This document shows positions 8,292 to 17,958 of a stretch of 64,000 bases of DNA, piece after piece. A program made the translations under genes and the position numbers. Numbering within the stretch: position 1 is the stretch's first letter; each line of letters starts with the position of its first letter. Source of the DNA: Peptoniphilus faecalis. Its GTDB lineage: Bacteria; Bacillota; Clostridia; Tissierellales; Peptoniphilaceae. Location of the stretch: assembly GCF_012976305.1 (NCBI RefSeq), contig NZ_JABDSR010000002.1, positions 124,001 through 188,000 on the forward strand. The letters are read 5' to 3'. The notes beneath the pieces were generated by a model. It did not search any database, was not told the origin of the DNA, and was given only the letters and a program-made list of their open reading frames with translations.

Positions 8292-8613
8292 ATTTGCAAA
8301 ATTTTATCAAGCTAAAAATTTTACAGCACTAATTAAAATTAGAAAATTTATAAATCACAAAATAAATAAAAAAAGCATAGTAAAAAATCAAGGTTTCATA
8401 TAGTCAAAGATTTTCCTTTAAAAATTAATTTTTATAAAAAAAAGGATTATAATTATAACTTTTTTTAACAAATGTAATTATAATTAAAAAATAGTTAGAA
8501 TTTATTTATTATAAAGAATAAATAAGCAGGCTTTCCTTTATTTTACTCACTTTTTCATGTATAATTAACCTTAGAAAAGATTTAGATTAATTAATCATAC
8601 ATAGATATTTTAA
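8292..8613. other. AT-rich intergenic region upstream of the gcd operon
   Basis: About 320 bp with no credible reading frame on either strand. It contains A/T homopolymer runs and short ATTATAATTA-type repeats. A TATAAT at 8560-8565 could be a second -10 box but lacks a good -35. No riboswitch or RNA gene is recognised. Confidence 0.5.
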
Positions 8614-8642
8614 TTGAATTAATCTTAGGTCTTTGTTATAAT
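8614..8642 (+). promoter_or_regulatory. probable promoter of the gcd-gct operon
   Basis: TTGAAT (8614-8619) and TATAAT (8637-8642) with a 17-bp spacer, 56 bp before the gcdD start codon. Confidence 0.6.
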
Positions 8643-8698
8643 AATCTTAAAAGCTGGAATGGATTCCGCAATATGAAACCACATTGGGAGGTGTTTTA

Positions 8699-9007
8699 AT
8701 GTTAGGAGATGTTACTCTTACCCTTGGAGAAGCTTTTGGTGTAGCATTGACAGGACTTACAGTAGTATTCTTGGCCCTCATATCTTTATTAATAGCAATA
8801 AAAATAATTAGTAAAGTAGTTAACAGTATAGAAGGTAAAAAAGAGTCAAGTCCAAGTGTAGCGCCTGCAAAGGCAGCACCACAAAAGAAAGTAGTTGATA
8901 ATTCAATGGATCCTGCACTATTAGCAGCAATCATTGGAGCTATTAATATGGAAGAAAGATCAAGAGTTGAAAGTTTTAGAATTGTTTCTATAAACGAAAA
9001 AAAATAA
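8699..9007 (+). CDS. gcdD: glutaconyl-CoA decarboxylase delta subunit (OadG-like)
   Basis: A 102-residue protein with one N-terminal transmembrane helix (about residues 10-37), a Pro/Ala-rich stretch (SVAPAKAAPQ) and a soluble tail with DPALLAAIIGAI. This is the layout of OadG/MmdD-type small subunits that anchor Na+-pumping decarboxylases. The ribosome binding site GGGAGGTG precedes ATG 8699; a TTG at 8684 falls within that site. It is the first gene of a run encoding the delta, gamma, beta and alpha subunits with the CoA-transferase between. Confidence 0.85.
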   Translation: MLGDVTLTLGEAFGVALTGLTVVFLALISLLIAIKIISKVVNSIEGKKESSPSVAPAKAAPQKKVVDNSMDPALLAAIIGAINMEERSRVESFRIVSINEKK

Positions 9008-9058
9008 ACGAAAAAATAAATTAAAAATTATTCTATTATTTATGAAAAGGAGAAATTA

Positions 9059-9484
9059 ATGAAGTATCAAGTTAAAGTAGATGGAAAAGTTTTTGAAGTA
9101 GAAGTTGAAAAAGTTGGTGGAGGTTACCAAACACTTACACCGGGCTCACTTACAGCAGCACCAGCACCTCAAGCAGCACCTGTAGCAGCCCAAGCTCCAG
9201 TAGCTCCAGCTGCACCAACACCTCAAGCAGCACCAGCACCAGCGCCTCAAGCAGCACCTGTAGCATCAGGCGGAAGTGGAGATGTAATTTCACCTATGCC
9301 AGGAACTATTCTTAAAATAAATGTTAAGGATGGAGACACTGTAGGAGAAGGAGATGTAATTCTTATTCTTGAAGCTATGAAGATGGAAAATGAAATCGTA
9401 GCTCCATGTGCTGGAAAGGTAACACTTAATGTAAAAGCGGGAGAAACAGTAGATACTGACGCATTACTAGCAAGTGTTCAATAA
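9059..9484 (+). CDS. gcdC: glutaconyl-CoA decarboxylase gamma subunit, biotin carrier
   Basis: A 141-residue biotin carrier. A short N-terminal segment is followed by a flexible Ala/Pro/Gln linker (residues 33-70, built from repeats of APQAAPV). A biotinyl domain of about 70 residues then carries the biotinylation motif EAMKME, with Lys108 as the attachment site. Carboxybiotin formed by GcdA is carried to GcdB. The linker DNA shows a near-perfect duplicated stretch, explained by the protein repeat. The gene sits 14 bases before gcdB. Confidence 0.95.
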   Translation: MKYQVKVDGKVFEVEVEKVGGGYQTLTPGSLTAAPAPQAAPVAAQAPVAPAAPTPQAAPAPAPQAAPVASGGSGDVISPMPGTILKINVKDGDTVGEGDVILILEAMKMENEIVAPCAGKVTLNVKAGETVDTDALLASVQ

Positions 9485-9498
9485 TAGGAGGTCGAAAC

Positions 9499-10635
9499 AT
9501 GTTATTAGAAACATTACAAGGGATTCTTAGTGAATCGGGGTTTGCAGGATTACAGTGGCAAAATGTAGTAATGTTTATCGTATCTTTTATTCTTCTTTAT
9601 CTGGCAATAAAAAAAGAATTTGAACCACTACTATTACTTCCAATTGCCTTTGGTATGCTTTTAAGGAATTTACCATTAGCAGGTTTAATGGACGTTGGGG
9701 ATCCATGGCAAAGCTCTGGAGTTTTAGCTATCATGTATAATGGAGTTAAGTCAAATTTATTCCCATGTCTAATTTTTATGGGCGTAGGAGCAATGACTGA
9801 CTTTGGTCCACTTATCGCTAATCCAATTTCATTACTTTTGGGTTCAGCAGCACAGTTTGGCATTTATGTTGCATTTATTGTTGCTGTAAAACTTGGATTT
9901 ACTGGACCAGAAGCAGCGTCAATTGGAATTATCGGTGGAGCAGATGGACCTACAGCTATATTTACAACATCACAACTTGCACCACATCTATTGGCACCAA
10001 TTGCAGTAGCAGCCTATTCATATATGGCACTCATTCCAATGATTCAACCACCAATTATGAAGGCACTTACTACTGAAAAAGAAAGAAAAACTGTTATGAC
10101 ATCATTAAGAAAGGTATCTAAACTAGAAAAAATAATTTTCCCAGTTGTAGTAGTACTTTTCACATCACTACTTCTTCCAGATGTAGCACCACTTCTTGGT
10201 ATGCTTATGCTTGGAAATTTATTTAAAGAATCAGGAGTAGTTAATAGATTATCCGACACTGTACAAAATGCGTTAATGAACATTGTTACTATAATGCTTG
10301 GTACAACAGTAGGAGCGACTGCAGATGGAACAACTTTCCTACAACCTGCAACTATTAAAATTATCGCTCTAGGACTTATGGCATTCTGCTTTGCAACAGC
10401 AGGCGGTGTTATTTTTGGAAAAATTTTATACATTGTAACAGGTGGTAAAATAAATCCGCTCATTGGGTCAGCTGGGGTATCAGCAGTTCCAATGGCAGCA
10501 CGTGTATCACAAGTTGAAGGTAGAAAATATAATCCTACTAACTTCTTATTAATGCACGCAATGGGACCTAATGTTGCGGGAGTTATTGGCTCAGCCGTAG
10601 CGGCAGGTGTATTCTTAATATTATTTAGTCACTAA
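9499..10635 (+). CDS. gcdB: glutaconyl-CoA decarboxylase beta subunit, Na+ pump
   Basis: A 378-residue polytopic membrane protein of the OadB/GcdB/MmdB family. It decarboxylates carboxybiotin and couples this to Na+ export. The family core [15 protein letters not shown] lies near residue 142, followed by [15 protein letters not shown], and the C-terminal region has the [14 protein letters not shown]-like motif (written [14 protein letters not shown]). A second, divergent copy occurs at 38306-39418. It shares the operon with the other subunits and is separated from gctA by a short hairpin. Confidence 0.95.
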   Translation: MLLETLQGILSESGFAGLQWQNVVMFIVSFILLYLAIKKEFEPLLLLPIAFGMLLRNLPLAGLMDVGDPWQSSGVLAIMYNGVKSNLFPCLIFMGVGAMTDFGPLIANPISLLLGSAAQFGIYVAFIVAVKLGFTGPEAASIGIIGGADGPTAIFTTSQLAPHLLAPIAVAAYSYMALIPMIQPPIMKALTTEKERKTVMTSLRKVSKLEKIIFPVVVVLFTSLLLPDVAPLLGMLMLGNLFKESGVVNRLSDTVQNALMNIVTIMLGTTVGATADGTTFLQPATIKIIALGLMAFCFATAGGVIFGKILYIVTGGKINPLIGSAGVSAVPMAARVSQVEGRKYNPTNFLLMHAMGPNVAGVIGSAVAAGVFLILFSH

Positions 10636-10641
10636 TTAATT

Positions 10642-10667
10642 TATTCAGCTCCACCGTGGGCTGAATA
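10642..10667 (+). terminator. hairpin between gcdB and gctA
   Basis: An 8-bp perfect stem (10642-10649 with 10660-10667) with a further CCA/TGG pairing inside. Only three T residues follow, so it is more likely a partial terminator or an mRNA processing/stability element that tunes gcd versus gct expression. Confidence 0.45.
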
Positions 10668-10708
10668 TTTATGCAATCAAGTTATATTTAACAAAAGGAG
10701 GTTTTAAC

Positions 10709-11680
10709 TTGAGTAAAGTAATGAAACTTAAAGACGCCATAGCAAAATATGTAGAAGATGGCGATGTAATTTCACTAGGGGGATTTACAACTAATAGGAA
10801 ACCTTACGCAGCAGTAAACGAAATTTTGCGTCAAGGTCAAAAGGATTTTATCGTTGAAGCAGGACCTGCAGGAGGAGACTGGGACACATTAATTGGAGCG
10901 GGCAGAGTAAAGGCATACATAAATTGCTATACTGCTAACTCAGGATATACAAATGTTTCAAGAAGATTTAGAGCAGCAGTTGAAAAGGGAGAACTTCTTA
11001 TGGAAGACTACTCTCAAGACGTTGAAATGCAAAGAATTCACGCAGCTGCACTTGGCCTTCCATACTTACCATGTAGATTAATGATGGGTTCAAGTTTAGT
11101 TGATGAATGGGGAATATCCAAAGAAGAAAGACAAAAAATCGACAAACTTCCAAACGACAAGTATATATATGTAGAAAATCCATTCAAAAAAGGCGAAAAA
11201 CTTGTTGCAGCACCAGTTCCCGAAATTGACACAGCAATAATTCACGTACAAATGGCTTCTCCAGATGGAACTACAAGAATTCTTGGAAACACATTCCACG
11301 ATGTTGACATTGCAATTGCAGCTAAAAAAGTTATTGTAACTTGTGAAGAACTTGTTTCTGACGAATACATCAAAAACTTTGATGCAGCTGACAATAAAAT
11401 TCCAGGATTTTGTGTTGATGCAGTAGTTCACGTACCTTTTGGAGCTCACCCTTCACAATGTTATGAATATTATGATTACGATGCTGATTTCTACAAGATG
11501 TACAATGTTAAATCAAAGACAGAAGAAGATTTCAACGCATTCTTGGACGAATGGGTTTACGGTGTTGAAGATCATGATGAATACCTTGACAAACTTGGAG
11601 CTACAAGAATAATTGGTCTTAGAAATGTTCCAGGATTTGGCTACGCAACAGACGTACTAAAGAAGGGAGAAGATAAATAA
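10709..11680 (+). CDS. gctA: glutaconate CoA-transferase subunit A
   Basis: A 323-residue subunit of the heteromeric class I CoA-transferase that moves CoA from acetyl-CoA to (R)-2-hydroxyglutarate. The family N-terminus (LKDAIAKYVEDGDVISLGGF) and the long conserved middle (ASPDGTTRILGNTFHDVDIAIAAKKVIVTCEELV) are intact. The start is TTG 10709, seven bases behind a strong AAAGGAGG; the alternative ATG 10721 lies too far from that site. The stop overlaps the gctB start by one base. Together A and B make the active site. Confidence 0.95.
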   Translation: MSKVMKLKDAIAKYVEDGDVISLGGFTTNRKPYAAVNEILRQGQKDFIVEAGPAGGDWDTLIGAGRVKAYINCYTANSGYTNVSRRFRAAVEKGELLMEDYSQDVEMQRIHAAALGLPYLPCRLMMGSSLVDEWGISKEERQKIDKLPNDKYIYVENPFKKGEKLVAAPVPEIDTAIIHVQMASPDGTTRILGNTFHDVDIAIAAKKVIVTCEELVSDEYIKNFDAADNKIPGFCVDAVVHVPFGAHPSQCYEYYDYDADFYKMYNVKSKTEEDFNAFLDEWVYGVEDHDEYLDKLGATRIIGLRNVPGFGYATDVLKKGEDK

Positions 11681-12474
11681 TGGCTAGATATGATAATTAT
11701 ACAAATAAGGAAATGCAAGCAGTAACAATTGCTAGACAAATCAAAAATGGTCAAATAGCAATTGTTGGAACAGGATTACCTCTAATTGGAGCTTCTCTTG
11801 CAAAAGCAGTTTACGCTCCTGACTGTTACCTAATCGTAGAATCAGGACTTATGGATTGTGATCCAATTGAAGTTCCAAGATCTGTTGGTGATAATAGGTT
11901 TATGGCACATTGTGCAGTTCACTGGACAAATGCAACTTATGTTGGCTTCCAAGCTAATGAGTGGAGACATGACAAGAAGAGAATGATTGCATTTATTGGT
12001 GGAGCTCAAATTGATCCCTTTGGAAATGTTAACTCAACAGTAATTGGCGATTACCACCATCCTAAGACTAGATTTACTGGTTCAGGCGGCGCTAATGGTA
12101 TTGCAACTTATGTAAATACTATTATCATGATGCAACATGAAAAGAGAAGATTTATTGAAAAAGTTGATTATGTTACTTCTCCTGGTTGGATAGATGGTCC
12201 TGGTGGAAGAACTAGAGTTGGAATTCCTGAAAATGTTGGTCCACAAATGGTTGTAACTGATAAGGGTATATTAAAATTTGACGAAGATACTAAGAGAATG
12301 TATCTTGCTGGATATTATCCTTCTTCTTCACCAGAAGATGTTCTTGAAAACACAGGATTCGATATCGATGTATCTCGTGCAGTTGAACTTGAAGCACCAG
12401 ATGAAAATGTAATTAAATTAATAAGAGAAGAAATAGATCCAGGCGAAGCTTTCATTAAGAGACCTGTAGAATAA
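11680..12474 (+). CDS. gctB: glutaconate CoA-transferase subunit B
   Basis: A 264-residue partner of GctA. Glu54, in VESGLMD, sits exactly where the catalytic glutamate of the Acidaminococcus fermentans enzyme (beta-Glu54) forms the glutamyl-CoA thioester. The start codon overlaps the gctA stop, and the gcdA ribosome binding site follows the stop. The subunit completes the transferase, giving 2-hydroxyglutaryl-CoA for the dehydratase. Confidence 0.96.
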   Translation: MARYDNYTNKEMQAVTIARQIKNGQIAIVGTGLPLIGASLAKAVYAPDCYLIVESGLMDCDPIEVPRSVGDNRFMAHCAVHWTNATYVGFQANEWRHDKKRMIAFIGGAQIDPFGNVNSTVIGDYHHPKTRFTGSGGANGIATYVNTIIMMQHEKRRFIEKVDYVTSPGWIDGPGGRTRVGIPENVGPQMVVTDKGILKFDEDTKRMYLAGYYPSSSPEDVLENTGFDIDVSRAVELEAPDENVIKLIREEIDPGEAFIKRPVE

Positions 12475-12486
12475 TAAGGAGGATTT

Positions 12487-14256
12487 ATGACTCAATATTC
12501 ACTTGCTTCATATTTTCAAAATATGAAGACAATTGGAAAGCCATTAAGAGCAGTTGATGAAGACAATTTTAATCAATTAAGAGAAATTGAAGAAGAAATT
12601 AGAGAGTTTGCAGAAAAAGCTCTTGCTGCTGGAAAACCAGATGAAAAAGTAAATGAACGTGGAGAAATGACAGCACTACAAAGAATTGCTGGACTTATCG
12701 ATGAAGGCACATGGTGTCCACTTAACACGATTTACAACCCTGGTGATAACGACCACGGTACAACTGGCGTTGTTAAAGGGCTTGCAAAAGTTGACGACAG
12801 ATGGGTATATATTGTTGCCAGCGACAATAAAAAACTTGCGGGTGCATGGATTGCTGGACAAGCTGATGATCTTTTAAGAGCATCAGATACAGCTGAAAGG
12901 CTTAGAATTCCACTAGTTTATATACTAAACTGTTCAGGCGTAAAACTTGATGAACAAGAAAAAGTTTATCCAAATAGACGTGGAGGCGGTACTCCATTTT
13001 ATAGAAATTCAAGACTAAACCAATGTGGAGTTCCTGTAATAGTTGGAATTTATGGAACTAACCCTGCTGGTGGTGGATATCACTCAATTTCACCTACAAT
13101 TATAATTGCACATAAAGATGCAAACATGGCTGTTGGTGGAGCTGGAATCCTTAGCGGTATGAATCCTAAGGGATATATAGACGAAGAGGGAGCAAATCAA
13201 ATTGCAGATCAAACTGCAAATGCTAAAAAAACTACTCCTCCAGGATCAGTTGGCGTTCATTTTGCACAAACTGGTTTTATGAGAGAAGTATATGTTGAAG
13301 AAGAAGGAGTACTTGAAGGAATTAGAAAATATCTTTCAATGCTTCCAAAATATCAAAGAGAATTCTTTAGAGTAGACGATCCAAAGAATCCACTATACGA
13401 TCCTAATGATATGTATTCACTAATTCCTATTAATGGCAAAAAAGCTTATGATATATATGATGTAATCGCTAGACTTTTTGACGGTTCTGAATTTATGGAA
13501 TACAAAAAGGGCTATGGCAGAGAAATGGTAACTGGACTTGCAAAAGTTAATGGGCTTTTAGTTGGTGTTGTTGCCAATGTTCAAGGTTTATTAATGGGCT
13601 ATCCAGAATACTATAATGATCCAAAACATATTTCTATTGGTGGTAAACTTTATAGACAAGGTCTAATAAAGATGAATGAATTTGTAACACTTTGTGCTAG
13701 AGACAGACTTCCTATAATCTGGCTACAAGATACTACTGGCATAGATGTAGGTGATGATGCAGAAAGGGCTGAACTACTAGGACTTGGTCAATCACTTATT
13801 TATTCAATACAAAAATCTGATCTTCCACAAATGGAAATTACAATGAGAAAGGGAACTGCAGCTGCTCACTATGTACTTGGTGGACCACAAGGAAATGATA
13901 CTAATGCATTTTCACTAGGAACTGCCGCAACTGAAATCAATGTAATGAATGGAGAAACTGCCGCTACTGCAATGTACTCTAGAAGACTTGCAAAGGATAA
14001 GAAAGCAGGAAAAGATCTTCAACCAACTATTGACAAGATGAATGAATTGATTCAAGATTATGCAGAAAAATCAAGACCTTTCTCTTGTGCTAAATATGGT
14101 TTAGTTGATGAAATTGTAAATATGAATCTTTTGAGAAACTATATTATTGCATTTACTGAAAGTGCATACCAAGATCCAGATTCAATTTGTCCAGTTCATC
14201 AAATGCTTACTCCAAGAATTATTAGAGATTACGACAGATTAAATAACATTAAATAA
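12487..14256 (+). CDS. gcdA: glutaconyl-CoA decarboxylase alpha subunit (carboxyltransferase)
   Basis: A 589-residue cytosolic carboxyltransferase with two crotonase-like halves, close to the known length of GcdA (about 587). It transfers the carboxyl group of glutaconyl-CoA to biotin on GcdC, releasing crotonyl-CoA. Characteristic segments are GGTPFYRNSRLNQCGVPVIVGIYG in the N-half and MTMRKGTAAAHYVLGG-like (EITMRKGTAAAHYVLGG) in the C-half. AGGAGG precedes the ATG. It closes the first transcription unit, with a strong terminator behind it. Confidence 0.95.
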   Translation: MTQYSLASYFQNMKTIGKPLRAVDEDNFNQLREIEEEIREFAEKALAAGKPDEKVNERGEMTALQRIAGLIDEGTWCPLNTIYNPGDNDHGTTGVVKGLAKVDDRWVYIVASDNKKLAGAWIAGQADDLLRASDTAERLRIPLVYILNCSGVKLDEQEKVYPNRRGGGTPFYRNSRLNQCGVPVIVGIYGTNPAGGGYHSISPTIIIAHKDANMAVGGAGILSGMNPKGYIDEEGANQIADQTANAKKTTPPGSVGVHFAQTGFMREVYVEEEGVLEGIRKYLSMLPKYQREFFRVDDPKNPLYDPNDMYSLIPINGKKAYDIYDVIARLFDGSEFMEYKKGYGREMVTGLAKVNGLLVGVVANVQGLLMGYPEYYNDPKHISIGGKLYRQGLIKMNEFVTLCARDRLPIIWLQDTTGIDVGDDAERAELLGLGQSLIYSIQKSDLPQMEITMRKGTAAAHYVLGGPQGNDTNAFSLGTAATEINVMNGETAATAMYSRRLAKDKKAGKDLQPTIDKMNELIQDYAEKSRPFSCAKYGLVDEIVNMNLLRNYIIAFTESAYQDPDSICPVHQMLTPRIIRDYDRLNNIK

Positions 14257-14274
14257 TACAAAACACGACATTTT

Positions 14275-14309
14275 ATTGGATAATCTGTAAAGGATTATCC
14301 AATATTTTT
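14275..14309 (+). terminator. intrinsic terminator after gcdA
   Basis: An 11-bp perfect stem (14275-14285 with 14293-14303), a 7-nt loop and a T-run at 14305-14309. It separates the gcd-gct unit from hgdCAB. Confidence 0.88.
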
Positions 14310-14421
14310 GTATGCGATATATTTGTTTACTATAAGTAAATTTTACTTTTTAAAAGTAATAAATAGTAAAACATAAAAACTCTTAAAACATTGGAAATTC
14401 AAGTATCTCGGCTTGTAAATT

Positions 14422-14450
14422 TTGACAAAGATACATAATTATAGTAGAAT
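14422..14450 (+). promoter_or_regulatory. strong promoter of hgdCAB
   Basis: A consensus -35 TTGACA (14422-14427) and TAGAAT (14445-14450) are spaced by 17 bp. hgdC starts 44 bp downstream, so the dehydratase genes can be expressed independently of the gcd-gct unit. Confidence 0.75.
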
Positions 14451-14493
14451 TAAATAGAGAAAGATATTTTTGTTAAATTAAAGAGGAGATTGT

Positions 14494-15312
14494 ATGGCAG
14501 AAGCTATTTATACAATGGGAGTTGACATTGGCTCAACTGCCTCAAAGAGTATTATTTTAAAAGATGGTAAAGAAATTATTTCAACTTCTGTTATTGATGT
14601 AGGAGCTGGAACAAGCGGTCCATCAAGAACAATTAGTGAGACTCTTAAAAAGGCTAACATGAAAAAAGAGGACATTGCCTATGTCATGGCAACTGGTTAT
14701 GGTAGAGCTTCTCTTGAGGAAGCGGACTTCCAAATGTCTGAACTTTCTTGTCACGCAAAGGGGGCTTACTTCTTATTTCCTAATGTTCGCACAATTATTG
14801 ATATTGGTGGACAAGATGCCAAGGCTTTAAAAATTGGAGACAATGGCATGCTTGAAAACTTTGTTATGAACGATAAATGTGCCGCAGGTACTGGAAGATT
14901 TTTGGATGTAATTGCAAAGGTTCTTGAAGTTGATGTTTCTAAGCTTGAAGAGTTAGATAAATTGTCTACAAAAGATGTAACTATTTCTTCTACTTGCACA
15001 GTTTTTGCTGAATCTGAAGTTATTTCGCAACTTGCAAGTGGAACTAAGATTGAAGATATAGTTAAGGGGATTCACGACTCCATTGCTGCAAGAGTTGGTT
15101 CTCTTGCAAAAAGAGTTGGATTAAATGACGATGTAGTATTCACAGGAGGTGTTGCTCTTAACGAGGGTATGGTTAGAGCTCTTGAAGAAAACACTGGACA
15201 TAAGATATTGACTTCACCACTATGTCAGCTAAATGGTGCACTAGGAGCGGCACTATTTGGATATCAAAAATGTAAATTGCAAAAAATAAAAGAAGAAAAG
15301 GCTAATGCATAA
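14494..15312 (+). CDS. hgdC: 2-hydroxyglutaryl-CoA dehydratase activator (component A)
   Basis: A 272-residue ASKHA-fold ATPase, working as a homodimer with one [4Fe-4S] cluster between the subunits. It pumps one electron at very low potential into the dehydratase at the cost of ATP. Cluster ligands are Cys129 (NDKCAAGTG) and Cys168 (SSTCTVF), equivalent to C127/C166 of the A. fermentans enzyme. The phosphate loop [12 protein letters not shown] and the DIGGQDAKA motif are present. It leads its own operon. Confidence 0.96.
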   Translation: MAEAIYTMGVDIGSTASKSIILKDGKEIISTSVIDVGAGTSGPSRTISETLKKANMKKEDIAYVMATGYGRASLEEADFQMSELSCHAKGAYFLFPNVRTIIDIGGQDAKALKIGDNGMLENFVMNDKCAAGTGRFLDVIAKVLEVDVSKLEELDKLSTKDVTISSTCTVFAESEVISQLASGTKIEDIVKGIHDSIAARVGSLAKRVGLNDDVVFTGGVALNEGMVRALEENTGHKILTSPLCQLNGALGAALFGYQKCKLQKIKEEKANA

Positions 15313-15332
15313 TTTATTTTAGGAGGTAAACT

Positions 15333-16655
15333 ATGGCTGAACAAATTAAAAAGATACCTGGTAAAAAACCAAGACCAATCGAAGGACATATCCCAGCAGC
15401 TCAAGCTCTAAGAAATGTTGTTGATAGAGTTTATGGAGCAGCATGGGATGCAAAAAAAAGAGGAGAACTAGTTGGATGGTCATCATCTAAATTCCCTATT
15501 GAACTTGCAAAGGCTTTTGGATTACACGCAGTATATCCAGAAAACCATGCAGCTACTACTGCAGCTAAAAAGGACGGTCTAAGACTTTGCCAAGCTGCTG
15601 AAGATATGGGATACGATAACGATATTTGTGGTTATGCAAGGATTTCGCTTGCTTATGCAGCTGGAGAACCAACTGATTCAAGAAAGATGCCACAACCAGA
15701 TTTTGTACTTTGCTGTAACAATATTTGTAACATGATGACTAAATGGTATGAAAATATTGCAAGAATGCATAATATTCCAATGATAATGATCGATATTCCT
15801 TTCCAAAATACTGTTGATGTACCTGAAGAAAAAGTTGACTATTTAATGGGACAATTTGAATATGCTATTCACCAACTTGAAAAATTAACTGGAAAGAAAT
15901 TTGATGAAAAGAAATTTGAAGAAGCATGTCAAATTGCTAATAGAACAGCTGCTGCATGGCTTAAAGCTTGCTCTTATATGGCATATGAACCATCTCCACT
16001 TTCTGGATTTGACCTATTCAACCACATGGCAGATATAGTTGCTGCAAGATGTGAAATTGATGCAGCTGAAGGATTTGAACTTCTAGCAGCTGAATACGAG
16101 CAATCTGTTAGAGAAGGAACTTCAACTTGGGAATATCCTGAAGAACATAGAATTCTATTTGAAGGGATACCTTGTTGGCCAGGACTTAGACAATTGTTTG
16201 AACCACTAAAACAAAATGGAGTTAACGTAACTGCAGTTGTATATGCACCTGCATTTGGATTCCAATACACTACTGTTAGAGAAATGGCTGCAGCTTATTG
16301 TAAAGCACCTTGTTCAGTATGTATCGAAGATGGTGTTGAATGGAGAGAAACAATGGCAAAAGAAAACGGAGTTTCTGGAGCACTTGTTAATTACAACAGA
16401 TCATGTAAACCATGGTCAGGAGCAATGCCTGAAATCGAAAGAAGATGGAGAGAAGATCTTGACATTCCAGTAGTTCACTTTGACGGAGACCAAGCTGATG
16501 AAAGGAACTTCTCACAAGAACAATACAAGACTAGAGTTCAAGGCTTAGTAGAAATTATGAACGAAAGAAAAGCTGATAGAATTGCTAAAGGCGAAGAAGT
16601 CTACACTAATTTCGAAAACACTAAAGAAACTGACTGGTCTAAAACTACAATTTAA
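15333..16655 (+). CDS. hgdA: 2-hydroxyglutaryl-CoA dehydratase subunit alpha
   Basis: A 440-residue subunit of the oxygen-sensitive dehydratase (component D) that removes water from (R)-2-hydroxyglutaryl-CoA via a ketyl radical to give (E)-glutaconyl-CoA. Fe-S ligand cysteines are found in FVLCCNNICNMM around residue 128 and elsewhere in the HGD-D family fold. AGGAGG precedes ATG 15333. It lies directly behind the activator and before the beta subunit, as in other glutamate fermenters. Confidence 0.95.
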   Translation: MAEQIKKIPGKKPRPIEGHIPAAQALRNVVDRVYGAAWDAKKRGELVGWSSSKFPIELAKAFGLHAVYPENHAATTAAKKDGLRLCQAAEDMGYDNDICGYARISLAYAAGEPTDSRKMPQPDFVLCCNNICNMMTKWYENIARMHNIPMIMIDIPFQNTVDVPEEKVDYLMGQFEYAIHQLEKLTGKKFDEKKFEEACQIANRTAAAWLKACSYMAYEPSPLSGFDLFNHMADIVAARCEIDAAEGFELLAAEYEQSVREGTSTWEYPEEHRILFEGIPCWPGLRQLFEPLKQNGVNVTAVVYAPAFGFQYTTVREMAAAYCKAPCSVCIEDGVEWRETMAKENGVSGALVNYNRSCKPWSGAMPEIERRWREDLDIPVVHFDGDQADERNFSQEQYKTRVQGLVEIMNERKADRIAKGEEVYTNFENTKETDWSKTTI

Positions 16656-16667
16656 TTGAGGTGCAAG

Positions 16668-17816
16668 ATGACTGATATAAAAGAATTATTAAAAGAATTT
16701 AAATATATTGCAGAAAATGGAAGAGAACAAATTGACAAATACCTTGCTGAAGGCAAAAAAGTTGTCGGCGTATTCCCTTACTACGCACCTGAGGAAATTA
16801 TTTATGCAGGTGGACTTGTACCTTATGGAGTATGGGGAGGACAAGGTCCAATTGACAAAGCTAAAGAATATTTTCCAACATTCTATTATTCACTAGCTCT
16901 TAGATGTTTAGAAATGGGACTTGATGGATCTCTTGATGGACTTAGTGCATCAATGGTTACAACTCTTGACGACACTTTACGACCATTCTCTCAAAACTAT
17001 AAGGTTTCTGTTGGTAGAAAAATTCCAATGGTATTTTTAAACCACGCACAACATAGAAAAGAAGACTTTGGTAAAACTTACAATGCAAAAATCTTTAAAC
17101 AAGCTGCAAAAAGATTAGAAGAAATTTGTGATGTTAAAATTACAGATGAAAATCTAAAGAAAGCTTTTGAAGTTTATAATGAAAATAGAGCTTTAAAGAG
17201 GGAATTCATCAAATTAGTTGGAGATTATTCAAAGACTATAAAAGCCTCTGACAGATGTAATGTTCTAAAATCTTCTTACCACATGTTAAAAGATGAACAC
17301 AATAAAATGCTTAAAGAGCTTATAGAAGCCTTAAAGGCAATGCCAAAAGAAGAATGCACAGGACCAAGAGTAGTAACTTCTGGTATTATCGCTGACAACC
17401 CAGCACTTCTTGAAGTACTTGACAACTTTAACATTTGTGTAGTAGCAGATGACATTGCAAGTGAATCAAGAGGACTTAAAGTTGATGTAGATACATCAAT
17501 AGAAGATCCATATATGGCTCTAGCAGATCAATTTGCAAGAATGGACGAAGATCCAATTCTTTACGACCCAGATATATGGAAGAGACCAAAATATGTTGTT
17601 GACTTAGCAATTGATAACAATGCTGATGGATGTCTAGTATTTATGATGACATTTAATGATACAGAAGAAATGGAATATCCATCACTTAAAAATGCTTACG
17701 AAAAAGCAGGCATTCCTCTAATTAAAATGGGTTATGACCAACAAATGACTGACTTTGGTCAAGCTAAAACTCAACTTGAAACATTTAGCGAAATGGTTGA
17801 GCTTAACAGAATGTAA
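16668..17816 (+). CDS. hgdB: 2-hydroxyglutaryl-CoA dehydratase subunit beta
   Basis: A 382-residue HGD-D family subunit that pairs with HgdA. Conserved early segments are VVGVFPYYAPEEIIYAGG and PYGVWGGQGP; further typical stretches are DDIASESRG and the C-terminal MGYDQQMTDFGQ. ATG 16668 is chosen because GAGGTG lies five bases upstream; the frame itself opens directly at the hgdA stop. A strong terminator ends the operon. Confidence 0.95.
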   Translation: MTDIKELLKEFKYIAENGREQIDKYLAEGKKVVGVFPYYAPEEIIYAGGLVPYGVWGGQGPIDKAKEYFPTFYYSLALRCLEMGLDGSLDGLSASMVTTLDDTLRPFSQNYKVSVGRKIPMVFLNHAQHRKEDFGKTYNAKIFKQAAKRLEEICDVKITDENLKKAFEVYNENRALKREFIKLVGDYSKTIKASDRCNVLKSSYHMLKDEHNKMLKELIEALKAMPKEECTGPRVVTSGIIADNPALLEVLDNFNICVVADDIASESRGLKVDVDTSIEDPYMALADQFARMDEDPILYDPDIWKRPKYVVDLAIDNNADGCLVFMMTFNDTEEMEYPSLKNAYEKAGIPLIKMGYDQQMTDFGQAKTQLETFSEMVELNRM

Positions 17817-17837
17817 TAAAAATTAAAATAAATTTTT

Positions 17838-17863
17838 GACGTCGAGTAATCGACGTCTTTTTT
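17838..17863 (+). terminator. intrinsic terminator of hgdCAB
   Basis: An 8-bp GC-rich perfect stem (17838-17845 with 17850-17857), a GTAA loop and six T residues. Confidence 0.92.
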
Positions 17864-17958
17864 ATTATTTTTAAACTTTACGTTTCATTTGTTATAATAA
17901 AAGATATAGAAAAAACTTTGGAATACTAAAATAAAAAATATTTGGAGAGAAGGTTGAA

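Noticed and set aside
9150-9262. Short tandem-like repeats of GCAGCACCTCAAGC type
   Set aside because: They encode the Ala/Pro/Gln linker of the biotin carrier gcdC and are explained by the protein sequence.
10044-10463. 139-codon minus-strand frame inside gcdB, and similar frames opposite the tuf and OadB-like genes
   Set aside because: These are antisense shadows of highly biased coding sequence.
11096-11449. Long minus-strand frame inside gctA, rich in Cys, Asn and Tyr
   Set aside because: It is antisense to a well-conserved gene, has no ribosome binding site and unnatural composition.
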